From positions 1 through 20,137 of the forward strand of contig JADGJG010000432.1 in NCBI GenBank assembly GCA_027596195.1: a stretch of DNA of 20,137 nucleotides, written 5' to 3'. Of this stretch, positions 1-10,040 are shown in pieces. The stretch comes from Podochytrium sp. JEL0797 (taxonomy: Eukaryota; Chytridiomycota; Chytridiomycetes; Chytridiales; Chytriomycetaceae). A program made the position numbers and the translations under genes. The notes under the pieces are model-generated. The model was not told the DNA's origin, did no database searches, and saw nothing but the letters and a program-made list of their open reading frames with translations. Each line of letters opens with the position of its first letter. Position 1 is the stretch's first letter.

Positions 1-827
1 CGGTGTTGTGGCTTGGTTAACGAGGGTTGCAAATTGACATTTGGATTCTCCAGGCTTCCACACACGGTTTGGTTGCGCTGAAATCGAGCGGAATCGACCG
101 ACCTTCGAAAATGGACGGCAAGAGATATTACGAGCTCGGTGGAAGGACACAAGAGTCTGCCATGATTTCTGCAATGATTCAAAATGATGGAGGCAAAGGT
201 CAATGGACCGGCGTGTCCGTGCCAAACAACTTGACGTATTTGGAGACCTTGCTCGAGGTAGGTTTCACTCTCCCTCAATGTAATTTTTTTAATTGGAAAA
301 ACTCTCAGAACAAAGTCGACTTCCTCTGGGCCTTCTTGAACCACGAAGGCATCCACGCGACACGTGCAGGCCACGAGCTCAACGTGTTTGATTTCAACGA
401 CTACAACGTCCCTTATGGCTTCTCTCCCATCATCGCCGCGGACCCGCGTTTCATTGCCACAAACCCCCACCTCGTCGCGTCGTTCCTCTCAGCCACGGAA
501 CGCGGCTTTCAATACGCTGCCGAGCACCCAAAAGAAGCCGCCCAAATGATGCTCGACCTCGTGAATGGGAAGGACTGTCTTCATTCTCCACTCACTGAGC
601 CACTGGACTTGGAAATGGTAGCGCAGAGTTGCGAGTACATGAAGACACGCGTGTTGGATGTGGATGGGAGATGGGGAAAGATGGAAAAGAAGGAGTGGAC
701 GGATTTGGTGGATTGGCTGGGTCAGCAAGACCTGTTGAACACGAAAACGTCCGAAAAGGATTCGAATTGGGAGACGGTCGAGAGGCAGAGTGTGAACGTG
801 GATGATATGTTCACGAGAATTATTTGA
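1..827 (+). CDS. NMT1/THI5-like (SsuA/ThiY-type) domain protein, 5' partial
   Basis: This is the C-terminal part of a type-2 periplasmic-binding-protein fold of the NMT1/THI5-like family, whose members bind or make the thiamine pyrimidine (HMP) moiety; the gene starts left of the window. Bases 1-53 look like an intron end (branch-like 'ggttaac', acceptor CAG at 51-53), so the visible exon probably begins at 54. A 51-nt in-frame intron at 258-308 (GTAGGT...TCAG) is likely, because removing it joins 'LLE' to 'NKVDFLWAF', the family's hinge segment (usual form 'GKVDA-W'). Other family marks are 'SSGIDRP-K-DGKRY', 'MIQNDGGKG' and 'AAEHPKEAA'. The Cys-rich motif of canonical yeast Thi5 HMP-P synthases is absent from the matching place, so it looks more like a bacterial ThiY-type binding protein; the exact role is not certain. 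It ends with TGA at 825-827, and AATAAA follows at 841. Confidence 0.72.
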
Positions 828-1236
828 ATATCTATTCCAAAATAAACGCCGCTCGCAGTATTGAAAAAGCCTTCTACACCATGCAGCAGCAGCAAACACC
901 ATTGCATGTTTCGCGATCAAGACACAATCAATGTTTCGTTGTTCTTCTGGAAACAACACAACTCCATTCCATCAAATCACAAAAATCAAGAAATTAACAC
1001 GACCAATCACTTTCACGAATCCCGTTGCTCCGTCCAGATACCAAGAAAATCATCACCTTCATGACGGGTTGGATTCCTTCCTATTCTTTCATTTTCCTGT
1101 CGTTTTCCTCTTCTTCTCCTCCTTTTCCCCTTCGTTTAATGTGTAAAATAAAAACAAGAACTTAATAGGAATCTGGTCTGAGGATATTGCAGGGAGAATA
1201 CGGTGAACGGGTACCAGGGGGTGAAAACGCAGCGGT
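828..1236. other. intergenic region
   Basis: It carries a probable polyadenylation signal AATAAA at 841-846 for the gene to its left. The rest is AT- and pyrimidine-rich, with no reading frame that resembles a protein family. It presumably includes the promoter of the MYND gene, but I see no clear TATA box or repeat. Confidence 0.5.
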
Positions 1237-3023
1237 ATGCTCCCCTGGCCGCGGGATTTCACAAAAAGATCAAAAGTCGCTTGCTTCGACCCCCACTTCA
1301 GTCACCTCCCCTTCCCCTTCAGCAATGCCATCGCCGGCAATCCCTCTGACCAAATTCGCTGCTCTTTGCTGGCCCAGTTGGATTTCCCTCGCTTCGTCAG
1401 CCAAACCAAGGCAAACCCAACCCGCGCCTCTCTGTTTATTCTCGGCACAATCGTCGCTGCATCCACCCATGCTTCCATCGCATCCGAACTTCTAACACAG
1501 AATGTGCCCTCCTTCCTGTCGCACCTTGTCCGTAACAGCTCCGAGTTTGCGGATCTAGCCCTTACCCGGAAGAAGCCGTTCCCGTTGACCTCCCCGCCCT
1601 TTTCGGTACAGTCTTTTCTGACGCAGACCATCTTCCACCCATGCATGTCGTCGAGCTGTTTCTTCTGCTGATTATCCACCATTGCGCCGAATCCTCGAAA
1701 GGAAAGCTTTCAGCAACATCCATCACGACTCTCTTTCGCTCCTTGGATGCCTATGGCGCTCTCCAGTGCTATGAGCCTCTGTTCGAATCAATTATTCCTT
1801 TCAAAAACTCCTACTGTAGTCAACGCACTCTGCGTGTTGCTCCCGCACCAAGACGCTCAAGTTTTGCGCGTTGGTGGATACAAACTCCGCAGCGATTGTC
1901 TCACGTTTGCCTACGTCGCTGTTGTCTTCTACACCCCACGCAGCCAAAACAACGCGACATCCCTCCTCGCTGCACTCACGATACTCAGCAGCGTTCTCCT
2001 CAATGCGAGGATGTTTTACGAAAATCGTCAAATTGTCGATTCGCTTGTCGAGTTGGTGGAGTTTCAGGGAGATGGGAGAGTGGTTGTGGAGGCTCTCATG
2101 TGTCTGGGGCGTATCCTGATGCGAGAGACGGAATCCGTTCATCATGAGACATGTCCTTTTACTCTGCATGCGCTTGACTCTGGACTCTTGTCTCTCGTAT
2201 TCAAGCGTTGCGACCGTTCGGATAAGCAGCAGCACCACCGCAACACCCAGAACTACGCCGCCGAAGCAGCAGCCATCGGAATTCTCTTGAATGGGTCTAG
2301 AAAGGGTCTCGTAATCAAGAAAGTGATGAATGACTTGCAGAACAATAGTCAGGGATCGATGCGGTGGCTTCAAACCTTTCTTGTCGAGCATACCAACCCG
2401 TCTGGACCACCCATGTCCCCGATCTGCAAGTCCCTCCAGGCTCTGCAAGACGACTACCTGGTTTTGACAGAGACTTGGGAAAAGACGTGCAACTGGTGCC
2501 ATCGCATCTGCCGCCCCCTTCAAAAAATGTGCTGCGTGCGGCTACTACTTTTACTGCAGCAAGGAATGCCAGAAACTCGATTGAAAGTCCGGCCCACACA
2601 AGACTGTCTGCAGGGACTCGTTCAAGGCAAAAGTGGAGTCCGAATCGGAATCCAAAGCGAGGAACAAGTTGTTTGTGACAGCCCGCGATCGAGAATGGCG
2701 GGCTTTGCAGCAACAGTTCCGATGCGACAATGGAAGTTGGGGATGTTTGTGTGTGGGTTGATTTGGATGGGGAGTTTGCAAAGGTGGAGCTGATCCGTTT
2801 CGGGGAGTTGGAGAGATTCGCGGAGCAGATTGACAGAGGTCGAGATTGTTTTTCTTTTGGTGGTGATGTGGCAGTGCCACGTCCGGCTTCTGTGCTGAAA
2901 GTTCGAGCACGAAACTCGCTTGTTGGAATGGCGCGGTCCACTGGCAATCTTGTTGTGGTTGGGAAGTTTTTGACCGTCATCGACTTCAAGATGGAGGGTA
3001 AAGTCGACAAAATGTTCTCCTGA
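1237..3023 (+). pseudogene. armadillo-like / MYND zinc-finger protein gene, reading frame broken (pseudogene or indel-rich consensus)
   Basis: Coding-quality sequence runs through this span but changes frame four times: near 1558-1561 (a CCC run), 1803-1807 (AAAAA), 2514-2518 (CCCCC) and about 2727-2730. The first part starts at ATG 1237 and continues as hydrophobic helical repeats such as 'VVELFLLLIIHHCAESS' and 'LLAALTILSSVLL', resembling armadillo-like folds. A MYND zinc finger follows at about 2488-2615: 'CNWCHR', then 'KKCAACGYYFYCSKECQKLD' and 'SGPHKTVC', giving the expected Cys/His ligand series. The conserved Trp after 'QKLD' is a TGA stop at 2582-2584. A final segment (about 2730-3020) ends in 'EGKVDKMFS'. 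MYND fingers usually bind proline-rich partners; the target here is unknown. No GT-AG intron of plausible length removes the breaks. Decay and consensus indels are both possible; the nonsense codon favours decay. The next gene starts 48 bp downstream. Confidence 0.72.
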
Positions 3024-3071
3024 ATGGTCTTCCTGATTTTCTTAATTATTTGATCAGAATTTAAAAAAAAT

Positions 3072-4075
3072 ATGAATAAAACGCCACAAAGATCGCGCGA
3101 ATACGTCAGCTCCCTTGCGATCATCTATGGCTTCATTCTGTTTACGCAGTACGGTAGAGGCATCTGGCAGGAGCTTGTGCTCGACAACTTTTCTCCGCGA
3201 GCAGTTGAGTCAGCCGACCGTTTTGGTTGTATTACTCACAATTTGACAGGTGCTCAGCGTCGTCTTCCAAACATACAGCTTCCTGATTATGGTCTCGCTG
3301 TACCTCTTCTTCTTTATAGTGGATATGACCGGCTTCCCTCGGGCTATCAGCTCCAACAAAGTCCAACCCAGATCTCCTCCCGCGACTCGCGCCACCTACA
3401 AACACGCCCTCCCGCTCGTCGCATTCAACGCACTCGTCGTCAACACAACCTTGTCTTACTTTAACTCCTTGAATCCAAACCCCAGAATCACCGTCTCGGT
3501 GCAAGATTTCCCAACAGCCCTCACGTTTCTGCGCGATTTGGCAGCTTCTTACATCATCAGAGAATTCGTGTTCGGAGGCGTGCATTACATACTCCATCAC
3601 CCGCTTATTTATGCGCGGATTCACAAAATCCATCACCAGTACACGGCGCCATTCGCGATGGCGTCCACGTACGCTCATCCTGTGGAACACGCGCTTGCGA
3701 ATGTGATTCCAGTTCCTCTTGGATCTATACTAATGAGATCGCATGTGCTGGTTACCATGTGTTTCACGACTCTGGTGGGTTTGGGACAATGCCCTTGGGG
3801 ACAAAGCCCTTTCCAAGCTTTTCGAGTCAAAAAATTAACAAATCTTTTTCGCCCAGGTTTTGCTCGACACGGCTTGCGTTCATTCAGGATATATGGTGCC
3901 GTTATGCATATCTCCATTGAACCACGACTATCATCATCTGAAATTCAACTTCAACTTCGGGTCAACGCTTCAGGCATTTGATTGGCTCATGGGGACTTTG
4001 GTATCGGATGACAAGTTGAACGGGTTGTATCTGAAGAGAAGATCTGATGTAATGAAGAAAGGTGTAGGGAAATAA
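3072..4075 (+). CDS. sterol desaturase / fatty acid hydroxylase superfamily membrane protein
   Basis: A di-iron membrane oxidoreductase of the sterol desaturase/fatty acid hydroxylase superfamily, probably in the endoplasmic reticulum. I read three exons: 3072-3203, 3250-3774 and 3857-4075, giving 291 aa. Both introns (46 and 82 nt, GTTGAG...ACAG and GTGGGT...CCAG) are phase 0 and carry branch-like CTCAC/TTAAC motifs. The histidine boxes are complete: HYILHH at about residues 156-161, HKIHH at 169-173 and HDYHH at 242-246, matching HxxxH, HxxHH and HxxHH. Hydrophobic segments lie near residues 10-24, 45-68, 97-114 and 215-237. The length suits C-4/C-5 sterol oxidases or related alkylglycerol-type enzymes, and I cannot choose the substrate. 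The ATG sits directly after an A-rich tract, and AATAAA at 3075-3080 overlaps codons 2-3. It converges with the ankyrin gene, leaving 64 bp between stops. Confidence 0.9.
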
Positions 4076-4139
4076 TTTGAAAAAAATGAAAAATTGGGGG
4101 AAAATCAAAAAACCACTCAAAAATATGAATGACATTTTA

Positions 4140-5564
4140 TTAATCGTATTCCGGCTCTGGGAAGTAAATTGCGAGTTCGTCAACATACAGCATATCCACT
4201 TCTTCCCGGACCCGTTCGTCTGTTAACAACAGCCGCACCACATCAACATATCCGTTCTCATGCGCTTGAAGCAGCGCCTCATTTTCCATCACCGACGGAT
4301 CCACCTCATGAAATCCCAGCAACAACCTCACCACCTCCACATGCCCATTCGAAGCCGCCAATCGAAGAGGCGACTGCAAATTTGTGGCCGGATTGATTCC
4401 CGGATGCGCATGTCCCAACAACAACTTGACTACCTCAACGCGTCCAAACGTGCAAGCCCCCAACAGCGCCGAATTGTTGAACGCTGAAGGATCGACGCGG
4501 TCGTTTTCCAATAAAAGCTCCACAATCTGTGTGTGTCCACATCGCGCGGCTTTTCGAATCGCTGAATTGGATCGCGCACCGGGGTCCACGCGCGGATCGC
4601 GCAAGAGCGTGCGCACAATTTCGACCCACCCGCGTTCGCAGGCGCGGAGGAACGAAATGTTTTGTTGCACTTGTGGGCTGACTCGCGGGTCAGCGAGAAG
4701 GAGGTGAACCATTTCGGTGTCCCCGCGGTCGCATGCGATTCGAAAGCACATGTCTTGGCGCGGGGATGGGTCGACGCGTGGGTCTTGGAGCAGTCTGGCG
4801 ACGCATGAAATGTGTCCAGATTGGACGGCCGAGACAATAGCGCGGTTGTCTTGTGCGCTCGGATTCACTTTTGGGCAAGAGAGGAGAAAGTCGAGCATCG
4901 GGAGGTCGCCGTTCGCCGCGACGCAGAAAACAGCAAGGTTTTCCTGGTCGCCCAGATCCACCATCGAGTCTGCCGAAACAAGCAGTTTGACAGCATCCAA
5001 ATATCCCATACGTGCCATGAATCGAACAGGGCGGTTCTGCTGACACGCTGGGTTGAAAGTCGGCGTTTGCAACAAATTTCTGGTTATGGTCGTGAATCTC
5101 TCACCCGACAGCTCCCAACGCTTGTACCACATGAGGTTGTTGGTCATGTCGTCCAAAACCCACGTTTGGATCTGGCCCCATTCGTCGGCGGCGAGGATCT
5201 CACCAAAAATGACCGTTTGGTAATTCAGTGGGAGGGTTCGCCATCCCACGTTTTTGAGATTGCGGGAGTTGAGGAAAGCCCAGATCGAGGGTTCGCGTGA
5301 GTCCAAAAGAAGGGTGCGGAAGTGAAGCCTCGCAGAGGCGAGGTCGTGGAACACGGAAGGTGCAAAGAGCCGTTTGGACACGAGACCCAATTGGGTGAGT
5401 TGTGCATCGATGGGGAGGTTGCGGAGGATGGCCTGGACCAGTTCATTTGGGAGGCTGTTTGTGTGGATGTTGTGAGATGTGGAAGCATGGGGGAGGGGAC
5501 GGGGATGAGGACCTCTCGATCGTTGCTGCCATTTTCCAAGATTTCGAACGCAAAGCGATCTCAT
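4140..5564 (-). CDS. F-box-like / ankyrin-repeat protein
   Basis: A single-exon gene of 474 aa from ATG 5564-5562; the frame is open further upstream but has no other ATG there. Residues about 37-75 look like an F-box ('LPNELVQAILRNLP' then 'LGLVSKRLF'), the part that would dock to Skp1 in an SCF ubiquitin ligase. From about residue 180 to 460 there are roughly nine ankyrin-type repeats with the unit 'NGHVEVVRLLL-DPRVDPS', some imperfect. In this family the ankyrin array would select the substrate; that is an inference. The N-terminus is doubtful: another frame offers 'MAATIERSSSPSPPP' before the F-box, so a small indel in the Pro/Ser-coding C-rich stretch near 5480-5530 could have changed the true start. 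AATAAA on the minus strand (4141-4136) overlaps the stop codon. The TLC gene ends only 60 bp upstream on the same strand. Confidence 0.88.
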   Translation of the reverse strand: MRSLCVRNLGKWQQRSRGPHPRPLPHASTSHNIHTNSLPNELVQAILRNLPIDAQLTQLGLVSKRLFAPSVFHDLASARLHFRTLLLDSREPSIWAFLNSRNLKNVGWRTLPLNYQTVIFGEILAADEWGQIQTWVLDDMTNNLMWYKRWELSGERFTTITRNLLQTPTFNPACQQNRPVRFMARMGYLDAVKLLVSADSMVDLGDQENLAVFCVAANGDLPMLDFLLSCPKVNPSAQDNRAIVSAVQSGHISCVARLLQDPRVDPSPRQDMCFRIACDRGDTEMVHLLLADPRVSPQVQQNISFLRACERGWVEIVRTLLRDPRVDPGARSNSAIRKAARCGHTQIVELLLENDRVDPSAFNNSALLGACTFGRVEVVKLLLGHAHPGINPATNLQSPLRLAASNGHVEVVRLLLGFHEVDPSVMENEALLQAHENGYVDVVRLLLTDERVREEVDMLYVDELAIYFPEPEYD

Positions 5565-5623
5565 TCTTCCTACCTGATTTGAGTCGAGGTGATCGAAGAT
5601 AAGCAATGTCTTTTATAATTTCC

Positions 5624-6459
5624 TTAATCTCGTTTTGATTCAACCACCTTCTGCTTTGCCAGACGCCCATTCTTCCTCTGTTGTTTCACCCAGCCCCAGA
5701 ACCAATACATGTGCAGAGGCAACGGAAGGAAGGGAACGATCCAGTAATTGCTTCCCTTATAGGTTGTGAACGCGTGGTAGACCACAAAGAAGTGAAACAG
5801 CACTCGCGTGATGAAAAACCTAAATAGACGCTTCAATAAACATAGCAAGTGAAACTGAAAAGTAAACCTCACGTTGCGCCAAACCACAGATCCCTCCGCC
5901 ACAGCTTGTTCAGATGCCCCATGGAAAGAAAAACGGTCGACAACTCCATCACACTCGCCATCGTCAGGTACCCGCCAATCTGGCCATACTGCATCTGTGT
6001 AATGACAACGAGCGCATAGCCAATGTGATGGATCCACCCGGACAAGAGCGAAAATTGGGTAGGATAGTCGATCACCCCAATCACGGTATCAGCAACGAGG
6101 TACGCAAAAAAGAAGGCGCCAAGACCCCAAGAATAGTCTGAGTCGAGGCTGGGCATGTCCGCTACGGTGGCTTTCGCGGGGAGCGTTGCAAACTCGATCA
6201 CAAGTGGGCCGCCGAAGCTGAGCATCAGAATGGCCGAGTAGAGAGTCAGAATCCAGGCTCGTTGGCGTGTTGAGATGGTTTCGTTGGGTTTGCAGAGGAA
6301 GTGGCTCAACGCGGGTTTGGCCACAAAATAGACAGCCGTGGCGACAACTAGTCCGACGGCGAACGGCTGGAAGAATCTAGGCGAAGTGAGGACAGCGCTG
6401 ACGGATCTATGAGGCCATGGCTCGGAGGGATCCCGAAGCGTGAAGTTGATATTGTTCAT
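5624..6459 (-). CDS. TLC-domain (TRAM/LAG1/CLN8-like) multi-pass membrane protein
   Basis: Two exons, 6459-5873 and 5819-5624, joined across a 53-nt intron (GTGAGG...TTTAG, phase 2) give 260 aa. TLC domains have about five to seven membrane helices and occur in ceramide synthases and lipid-sensing or lipid-trafficking proteins. The sequence shows hydrophobic helices ('FFQPFAVGLVVATAVYFVA', 'WILTLYSAILMLSF', 'LGAFFFAYLVADTVIGVI') and the typical late segment 'SGWIHHIGYALVVI...LMELSTVFLSMGHLNKLW' in a slightly varied form. The last exon supplies 'FFITRVLFHFFVVYHAF' and a final helix before a Lys/Arg-rich tail. It lacks a Lag1 catalytic motif I can recognise, so I do not call it a ceramide synthase; TMEM56/FAM57-like proteins fit better. 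I chose the ATG at 6459 because it begins a natural N-terminus ('MNNINFTLRDPSEPW'); the frame is open further upstream. Confidence 0.86.
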
Positions 6460-7350
6460 GAAGCAGAGTGTGAATGATTTGTGAATGATTTTTTCCTCGC
6501 ATTTTCCCCGATCGAGCCTTCTCGGGATCGAAAATTTGCAGAAATTGCCCGACAAATTAGACCCGCGTTTTAAAATTAAACCTCATAATCATCACATTGG
6601 CAGGTGAAATCGGAACTGTTTCGAGAATTTTGGGTTCAGATATTTCTTAAACTCCAACCTTTTCCTTTTCTGTGTTCGAGGATCTCCTTTCCAGAACGAT
6701 GCGTTTAAAAGTTTGGCAGGTAAGGAGGAGAAAGCTTAAATTCCATGTGAGTGCAATATCCTTAGACAATTGGGAAGCCGGCATCGGGGCAGCTGAAACG
6801 CATGAGCATCCCTTTAACAAGAATGTTTTGCTAATAAGCGGTTCCTTGATCCCAACTTTGGGCATATTAATTAGTAGCGCGCCGTGTAGGGGCTGTGGGG
6901 GGATCGCTGCGGTGTGGCGGGTTGGTTGTCGCTGCGACACCGCAAGATCGACGCGCGAGCATTCAAACTTCTTTTTCCGCTCAGTTGGAGCGGATGGTGC
7001 TCACTCTCATCATCCCCAATTCCCCATTACTCTGATAAGTTGCAAGCATCTTGTCGCCATCCAGTTCCTGGGTGTGTTGGGTGTTTCCCACTAATTTTTG
7101 TAGAATTCATTGTATTTTTCTTCCTTCATACCTCTCTGTGTGTTGACTCATTTTTTCTTCCAGAAAGGAACCCCCCCCTCTCCCTCCTGAATTCCTCATC
7201 TCGCGCTGCACATATCTCGTCGATCGAACAGGAGCGAGTGAAAAGCGTGCAATCACAACCGGCCACCGCGGGGCAGGGGTAACAACGAAACCTCTCGCGG
7301 ACCTCCCGCAGATTCAAAAAGCTGTCGACAGAACCTGCACGAGCAAAACG
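6460..7350. other. long intergenic region without a recognisable gene
   Basis: About 890 bp between the TLC gene and tRNA-Tyr. The open frames here do not resemble any family, and their composition does not look coding. It contains pyrimidine-rich stretches and a weak 7-bp inverted repeat (gcggtgt / acaccgc, about 6908-6945). It should include the TLC promoter at its left end and the Pol III terminator of the tRNA at its right end. Confidence 0.5.
7345..7348 (-). terminator. RNA polymerase III oligo(T) terminator of tRNA-Tyr
   Basis: Four T residues on the minus strand (AAAA on the plus strand) begin two bases past the discriminator base of the tRNA. This is the minimal Pol III termination signal. 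Confidence 0.7.
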
Positions 7351-7433
7351 TCCGCTCACCCGGGTTCGAACCGGGGACCTCCTGATATCAGTGACATTAC
7401 AGTCAGATGCTCTTCCAACTGAGCTATGAGCGG
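7351..7433 (-). tRNA. tRNA-Tyr (anticodon GTA) with a short intron
   Basis: Read on the minus strand, the 83-nt gene folds as a complete cloverleaf. The acceptor stem CCGCTCA pairs with TGAGCGG. The D arm is GCTC/GAGC around AGTTGGAA. The anticodon arm is TCTGA-CTGTAA...A-TCAGG with anticodon GTA, the variable loop is AGGTC, and the T arm is CCCGG-TTCGAAC-CCGGG. The discriminator base is A at 7351. About 10 nt (TGTCACTGAT) sit one base 3' of the anticodon, the canonical place of a nuclear tRNA intron, and nuclear tRNA-Tyr genes typically carry one. Removing it leaves a 73-nt tRNA including the discriminator. The GGTTCGAACC B box is intact. Confidence 0.96.
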
Positions 7434-7548
7434 ATAAAAGTATAACCGTAAAAGTTATACATAGAGTAGTAGAATATATGCGAGTTGGTCTTAGTTAAAT
7501 CGCATTATTTAGCCCCCCCCCCACACATTATAATATGATGATAATACT

Positions 7549-9858
7549 TCAGGTGAGTTTTTTAATGCTGGGAGAGAGGAGAAGGAAAGAAAAAAAATTT
7601 TGAAATTGAAAACAAAGGGGCTGACCTTGAAGTGTTGAATGGAGGGATGGCAGAGATCCCAGAGCTCTGATGGATAAATACCGAGTCGAGAATATATGTG
7701 CTGTGTGAATTGGCGAATCATGATTGGTGGTTAGCATTCTTCTTGCTCCATCTTTCTCTGCAGTGGCCAATTTCTTTTCTGTCTGCATGATGTGAAAACC
7801 AACCCAGACTCTTGGAAGAATCAACAGGGCTAAAAATTAGTGTGCAGACCGCCCAAACACGGACATCTTGCTTCATGGGGAAGTTAAAATCTCGGTCTGC
7901 TCCACCAGCCCTAATCATGATCAACCCAAAAGCACACGCGATTCCCAAAGCCCAAAAATTAACTGGTCGCTTTCATTATACTCTCCATATGGCACCACTA
8001 GTAAAGCATAATGCAAGCACAAAAAAAAACGCGACATTGTAAGCAAGAATTACAATTTCGAGTCCACTGGAAATTCCGTTGAATGCACATGCGTAAAATG
8101 AGTTGCCATCCACAATCACGAGAGAGGGACCTATTGCAAAAGTCTGAGAGATGGCCAAGAGAACACACTCCATCACATCACCAGCTGGCGAATCCTTGCC
8201 CTTCCGGGAGCCTGGACACCGCCAAATAGCCTGACAGTCATGATTGTTTTCGAGAAAATGGTGGAAATGATGCAGGAATATCCAATGAGAACGAACAAAC
8301 GCTTGAGATTGCAGACCAAGAGCGTGGGCTTAGGTAGACTGAAAAGTGCCAAAAAATATCCAAGCATGCATCCAATTGTTAACGGCACCGGCTCAACAAT
8401 GGTTTTCTTTTCTGATCGAGTGAGAATGAGGCCAATCACCAAGATGCTTGCCAGCATCAAACCAGAGACCACAAAACTAAGAATTATCTGTCCTTGAAAG
8501 TTTTGGACAGAGTAATATAGCAGAATTGGATCTGGAGGTCCATCCGGGGGTGGAATTGACGAGCCACGAAACAATAGAATATGGGAGAAATCCCAGGAAA
8601 ACATTTAAAATTCGTTCCTTTGCGTTTGTTTGGCCAAAATTGCGGAGCAAATTAAAGTAAATTAAGGATTGGAGCTCCCGTGATGCCAGTTGCTTCACCG
8701 TATATTCGCTATTAGATTTCAGGAGCTGTAATGTATTTAATGATAGAGCTGTAATGTTAAGTTGAAAATCACCTGGTCCAATCCAATCAGCATGTTCTAT
8801 GCGCAATCAAAAACCTGTGGCTCATTGGTTGAACATGCATGAGTCCAAGAATACTCATTTGAATCCATTTCTCTGATCTTCAACATTGCATTGTAAAACT
8901 GCTTCATGATCTGATTCGGATCTCCTAATCGGGATCAGTTGAGAGGAGTGTGATGAAGCCAGCAGCCAGTTGATATTCTTTCTCTGTTGTTGAGGGGTCG
9001 GACGATAAAACATTGTTTGCAATCCACACATGGTCTGGTGGTACGTGTCCCAATTTTCCGAGGGTATTATAAACGTAAGAATTGAAGGGGGGCTCCGCCA
9101 GGAAAATATTATATCGAGAATCCTTGAGTTTCAATACTTGGTGGGCATATGCCCAATCGTCTTCCGTTGCCAGTGATGGGATGGGAACTTCAGCCAGAAT
9201 ATCAATCCCATGACGTCTTAACGAGCCTTGCACGGCCAAGAACGCTGCATTTTCATCACCCAAAATTTTTATAAACGATCTTACTTTGATAAACAATAGC
9301 AACGCGTCCAACATTCCACGTCTTCAACAACTGAAATACATGGTCTCCATATCCGATGCCGGAGAGCATCCTCCAAAAGTACGGATAATTGATTTTGTTC
9401 GAAAGCTGCGGTGAGGCAGAGTACCCCGAGCAATAAGGAATCTGCGCGAACGAAAGCGTCTCTGCAGACGCAACAGCCGTGGAACTATACTCGGTTCCAA
9501 TTGCTGCAATAACGTCCGTGTTTTTGTTGATAATGTCGTCGCTCATGACGGATGCAGCAAAGCCAGCCGATGCGCCGTTGTAATCTGCTTCGACTGTCGG
9601 CCACCACGCCCCACAATTGCTGAACCTCTTGATGTTGACGGTTACTCCAGGCAATATGGTTGAACTGTTGATGATGGCAACGGCAGCTGTTCCCGCCAAG
9701 TCCAAAAAATACGACGCGTCGCTGAAAATATTGTCCTCCAGTTGGAGGGACGCGTTCCTGGAAGCCCCAGCAGTGAGATTTGTGACCAGAGATCCGTTAA
9801 ACTCGGCGTATGGGAAGTAGCAGTACATCCCGATAAAGCTGATGGTGATGTCCACGTT
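7549..9858 (-). pseudogene. class-C (GABA-B-like) G-protein-coupled receptor, disrupted
   Basis: The order of domains is that of a class-C GPCR: an extracellular type-1 periplasmic-binding (ANF-receptor) domain, then a 7TM_3 membrane domain. The ligand domain begins 'VDITISFIGMYC' (9855) and includes 'DVIAAIGTEYSS', 'INYPYFWRMLSG' and 'WNVGRVAIVYQ', then 'HGIDILAEVPIPS' and 'EPQVFDCA'. The linker 'GSSIPPPDGPP' and the helices follow ('ILSFVVSGLMLASILVIGLIL', 'LKRLFVLIGYSCIISTIF', 'VMECVLLAIS', 'YNESDQLIF'), with TM7 near 7800-7870. Breaks: a frame change at 9262-9265 (TTTT run), another near 8928, a TAG at 8799-8797, and further shifts near 8600, 8175, 7985, 7945 and 7830. One 47-nt intron (8772-8726) still looks usable. 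No ATG exists on this strand between 9829 and 10081, so the signal-peptide exon is missing. The number and variety of lesions point to decay. Confidence 0.82.
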
Positions 9859-10040
9859 TGTTTCGTGATGGAAATCTCTGGGAAACCCCTTTCTAATAAA
9901 ATAATATTCCCGCTGGCTTTATGTCCGGGAACGAGTTTCTTTTTATAGGAAGTGTTAGTGTTGTTTGGCCCCGCAAGTTTTTTGCACTTGCTTACGCGTG
10001 ATGAGGCAGGTCGAAAGAATCAACAATATTTTAAGTATTT

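Noticed and set aside
2582..2584. TGA read as Trp, suggesting a changed genetic code
   Set aside because: TGA ends the NMT1/THI5-like, MYND and Galpha genes at natural C-termini, and intact genes use TGG for Trp. One TGA at a conserved Trp is better explained by mutation or error.
1801..3124. Long minus-strand open frames opposite the MYND gene
   Set aside because: Their translations are Ser/Pro/His-rich with no recognisable domain, whereas the plus strand has the MYND ligands and helical repeats.
6672..7282. Plus-strand open frames in the 6460-7350 gap
   Set aside because: There is no recognisable motif, coding composition is poor, and no splice pattern joins them to a known protein.
9245..9284. 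A 40-nt GT-AG intron in the receptor ligand domain
   Set aside because: It would be shorter than the other introns seen here, and it would remove residues the family keeps between 'VAIVY' and 'HGI'. Dropping one T from the TTTT at 9262-9265 gives a much better join.
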